From an uncultured Eubacteriales bacterium (GTDB taxonomy: Bacteria > Bacillota > Clostridia > Oscillospirales > Oscillospiraceae), in the NCBI GenBank assembly GCA_958427375.1, contig CAUABY010000129.1, forward strand, positions 1 to 6,199: a DNA stretch of 6,199 nt, given 5' to 3'. The stretch's first letter is position 1; every line of letters starts with the position of its first letter. Position numbers and translations under genes: made by a program. Shown here piece after piece: positions 4,599 to 6,199 of the stretch. A model generated the notes under the pieces. That model searched no databases. It was given only the letters and a program-made list of their open reading frames with translations, and was not told the origin of the DNA.

Positions 4599-5750
4599 TT
4601 GGCAAAAAATCAGGAATTTTATAGAGGCCGCCGCAAAAAGCGCAACTATGCACTCATACCCACGGCCATAATCCTCGGCGTGGTCATGCTCATTCTGGTG
4701 CTTTTCTATGGCATGCAGAAGTACGCCGTTGTCACGAAAGACAGTGTGAATGTTGAGCTGCCCATCCTCACGCGCGGCCAGACCGCGGTGGATGGTTCCG
4801 GCCACGAAGTGCGCGTGTTTGACACAGTTGAGACTGAGCTTGTCTATGACGAGCCGGACTACTCGTATATTAAAGCCACGGCGGGGCAGAATGCGCCCGC
4901 GGTGCGCGCCATCTTCGTGCCCTATACTGACCTCACAAGTGAGAAGCTCGCCACCTATACCGAGCGTCTCAAGGCCGGTAACGCGCTGGTGCTTGAGATG
5001 AAGCCGCGTTCTGGTCAGCTCATGTGGGATTCGCAGTCGGACATGGCGCTCAGCTATGGCCTTACCATCTCCACAGAGCAGACCCAGCAGATGCCCGAAC
5101 TTATTGCCCAGCTCAAGGAGGACAATAAGGGCGTGTACTTTGCCGCGCAGATAAGCTGCTGTCTCGATGAGCTTTTCGCCTCGCGCAGTACGGGCGTCAC
5201 CATTCGCCGCTCAGATAACCTCGGCAATATAATCACCGACGGCGGCACATGGCTCGATCCCTACAATATGAGCGTGCGAAACTATATTGTCCAGCTCTGC
5301 AATGAGCTCTATGACATGGGCTTTGACGAGGTAATCCTTGCCGACGTTGCCCACCCCACTATGGCCGAGGGCGATGCCTATGAGTACGTCTATACCCGTG
5401 AGCTGACCACCACCGCAAGCCCGAAAACGGCGGTCGGCGGCTTCGCGATCTATGTTGCAAAACAGCTCAAGGACAGAAGCGGGCTCTTGTCCATCGTCTG
5501 TGATAAATCCACCGCCCTTGTCCGTGCGGACGAGAGCGGGCAGGACGCCTCGCTGTTTCTGAAGATTTACGACCGCGTCTACCTCCGAACGGACAAGTAC
5601 GCATATCCGTATAACGTCGATGACGTGAAGCCGAGCCTTGAAATCGGCAATGTGTATGACCGCCTTGTGCCGATTGTTGAAAACTACCTTCCCGACGGCG
5701 AGCATGATACCTCGTGGGTGCTCGTGGACGTTGTGGAGAAAGCAGACTAA
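4599..5750 (+). CDS. Membrane-anchored DUF4015-type putative glycoside hydrolase
   Basis: A 383-residue protein from a TTG start. A basic N-terminus (RGRRKKR, about 9-15) and one membrane span at about 19-38 form an uncleaved signal anchor, with the rest outside the membrane. From about residue 100 the chain follows the DUF4015 putative glycoside hydrolase TIM barrel in order: VRAIFVPY (102-109), ALVLEMKPRSG (129-139), VYFAAQISC (179-187), WLDPYNMSVRNYI (218-230), GFDEVILADVAHP (241-253) and YLRTDKYAYPYN near 328-339. The usual family motifs VIDVKD and DEIQFDYVRFP are altered here: the first acid is Glu133 and the second block reads ILADVAHP. Activity is therefore uncertain, and a cell-wall or polysaccharide-binding role is equally possible. 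It follows rpiB by 18 bp in the same unit and ends before a bidirectional terminator. The family call is from motif memory. Confidence 0.78.
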   Translation: MAKNQEFYRGRRKKRNYALIPTAIILGVVMLILVLFYGMQKYAVVTKDSVNVELPILTRGQTAVDGSGHEVRVFDTVETELVYDEPDYSYIKATAGQNAPAVRAIFVPYTDLTSEKLATYTERLKAGNALVLEMKPRSGQLMWDSQSDMALSYGLTISTEQTQQMPELIAQLKEDNKGVYFAAQISCCLDELFASRSTGVTIRRSDNLGNIITDGGTWLDPYNMSVRNYIVQLCNELYDMGFDEVILADVAHPTMAEGDAYEYVYTRELTTTASPKTAVGGFAIYVAKQLKDRSGLLSIVCDKSTALVRADESGQDASLFLKIYDRVYLRTDKYAYPYNVDDVKPSLEIGNVYDRLVPIVENYLPDGEHDTSWVLVDVVEKAD

Positions 5751-5763
5751 AGCTGACAGATGT

Positions 5764-5796
5764 AAAAAATCCAGCGGATTATCCGCTGGATTTTTT
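5764..5796. terminator. Bidirectional intrinsic terminator between the DUF4015 gene and upp
   Basis: A 16-base arm beginning with A6 (5764-5779) pairs perfectly with 5781-5796, which ends in T6. The GC-rich core is CCAGCGG paired with CCGCTGG. It has U-tracts in both directions and lies 13 bp after the DUF4015 gene stop and 13 bp beyond the upp stop, so it serves both convergent transcripts. Confidence 0.93.
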
Positions 5797-5809
5797 GCGT
5801 CTTATTCAA

Positions 5810-6199
5810 TCACTTGGTGCCGAAGATACGGTCGCCAGCGTCACCCAAACCGGGGACGATGTAGCCGTGGTCGTTGAGATGGTCGTCAAGCGCGGCAACG
5901 AAGATATCAACATCGGGGTGGGTGGCTTGCATGAAGTCAACGCCCTCCGGTGCGCCGATTATGGACATGAGTTTGATGTGCTTTGCCCCGGCCTCCTTGA
6001 GGAAGGTGATGGCGGCAGAGGCGGAGCCGCCGGTGGCGAGCATCGGGTCAACGACAATCACGTCGCGCTCGGCAATGTCAGCGGGCATCTTGAAGTAGTA
6101 TTTGACCGGCTGAAGGGTCTCAGGGTCGCGGAAAAGGCCGATGTGACCGACCTTAACGTTCGGCATCATGCTCACCATGCCGTCAACCATGCCCAGACC
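5810..6199 (-). CDS. upp: Uracil phosphoribosyltransferase (partial, N-terminus missing)
   Basis: The last 129 residues of Upp; the gene enters from the right edge, so about 80 N-terminal residues are missing. The enzyme makes UMP from uracil and PRPP in pyrimidine salvage. The PRPP-binding loop is clear as VVVDPMLATGGSASAAI, and the uracil-binding C-terminus reads GYIVPGLGDAGDRIFGTK, which is nearly invariant in the family. Upstream, GHIGLFRDPETLQPVKYYFK also matches the family. No frameshift or missing key residue is seen. It is convergent with the rpiB unit and shares the terminator at 5764-5796. RpiB product feeds PRPP synthesis, so the two enzymes are metabolically connected, though they are not in one transcript. 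Confidence 0.96.
   Translation of the reverse strand, partial: GLGMVDGMVSMMPNVKVGHIGLFRDPETLQPVKYYFKMPADIAERDVIVVDPMLATGGSASAAITFLKEAGAKHIKLMSIIGAPEGVDFMQATHPDVDIFVAALDDHLNDHGYIVPGLGDAGDRIFGTK

Noticed and set aside
3981..4805. Long leftward open frame of 274 codons across rpiB and the start of the DUF4015 gene
   Set aside because: It lies antisense to two well-supported genes, includes the hairpin at 3984-4012 in its coding part, resembles no family I know and has no sensible start. It is a by-product of codon bias.
5211..5705. Leftward open frame of 164 codons within the DUF4015 gene
   Set aside because: It is antisense to a gene with recognisable family motifs and has no support of its own.
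1..6199. Search for CRISPR arrays, tRNA, rRNA, insertion sequences, riboswitches or defence genes
   Set aside because: No regularly spaced repeats, cloverleaf sequences, transposase motifs or defence-family proteins are visible. The window is essentially core genome.

Overview
The window looks like a chromosomal segment of an anaerobic, spore-forming member of the Firmicutes. The class Clostridia is likely, and an Oscillospiraceae-like lineage is my best guess. The grounds are the sporulation genes yabP and yabQ beside divIC and yabR, strong GGAGG-type ribosome binding sites, codons biased to G or C at the third position, and an acyl-CoA:acetate CoA-transferase of the kind used by butyrate-forming gut clostridia. 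Family assignments come from recognising protein sequence; no database search was possible.

Layout. Positions 1-55 probably hold the last codons of a rightward gene that is otherwise outside the window. A leftward gene for a DUF1275/YoaK-type membrane protein occupies 208-849, with a leftward terminator at 84-117 and a promoter plus a 16-bp palindrome at 887-930. Divergent from it, 1037-2596 is a compact rightward cluster: yabP, yabQ, a divIC/ftsB-like gene, and yabR (S1 domain). This is the gene order of the yabP-yabQ-divIC-yabR block of Bacillus subtilis, but rqcP (yabO), which precedes it there, is absent here. Next comes a 435-residue CoA-transferase (2658-3965), followed by a strong hairpin at 3984-4012 whose T-tract lies on the opposite strand from the gene. 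A new rightward unit starts at an extended -10 promoter (4066-4094) and carries rpiB (4152-4580) and a membrane-anchored DUF4015-type TIM-barrel protein (4599-5750). A bidirectional terminator (5764-5796) separates it from the leftward upp gene, which is cut by the right end of the window.

How the genes fit together. YabP and YabQ act in spore cortex/coat assembly, the DivIC-like protein acts at the division septum, and YabR is an S1-domain RNA-binding protein. RpiB serves the pentose phosphate pathway and Upp salvages uracil using PRPP, which is made from ribose 5-phosphate. The CoA-transferase belongs to fermentation. The window is mostly core genome. I see no insertion sequence, CRISPR array, tRNA, rRNA or prophage gene, and no clear new multigene system. 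The points most worth a second look are a box shared by two hairpins, a leftward terminator with no leftward gene to serve, a palindrome at an activator-like position, and the altered active-site motifs of the DUF4015 protein.
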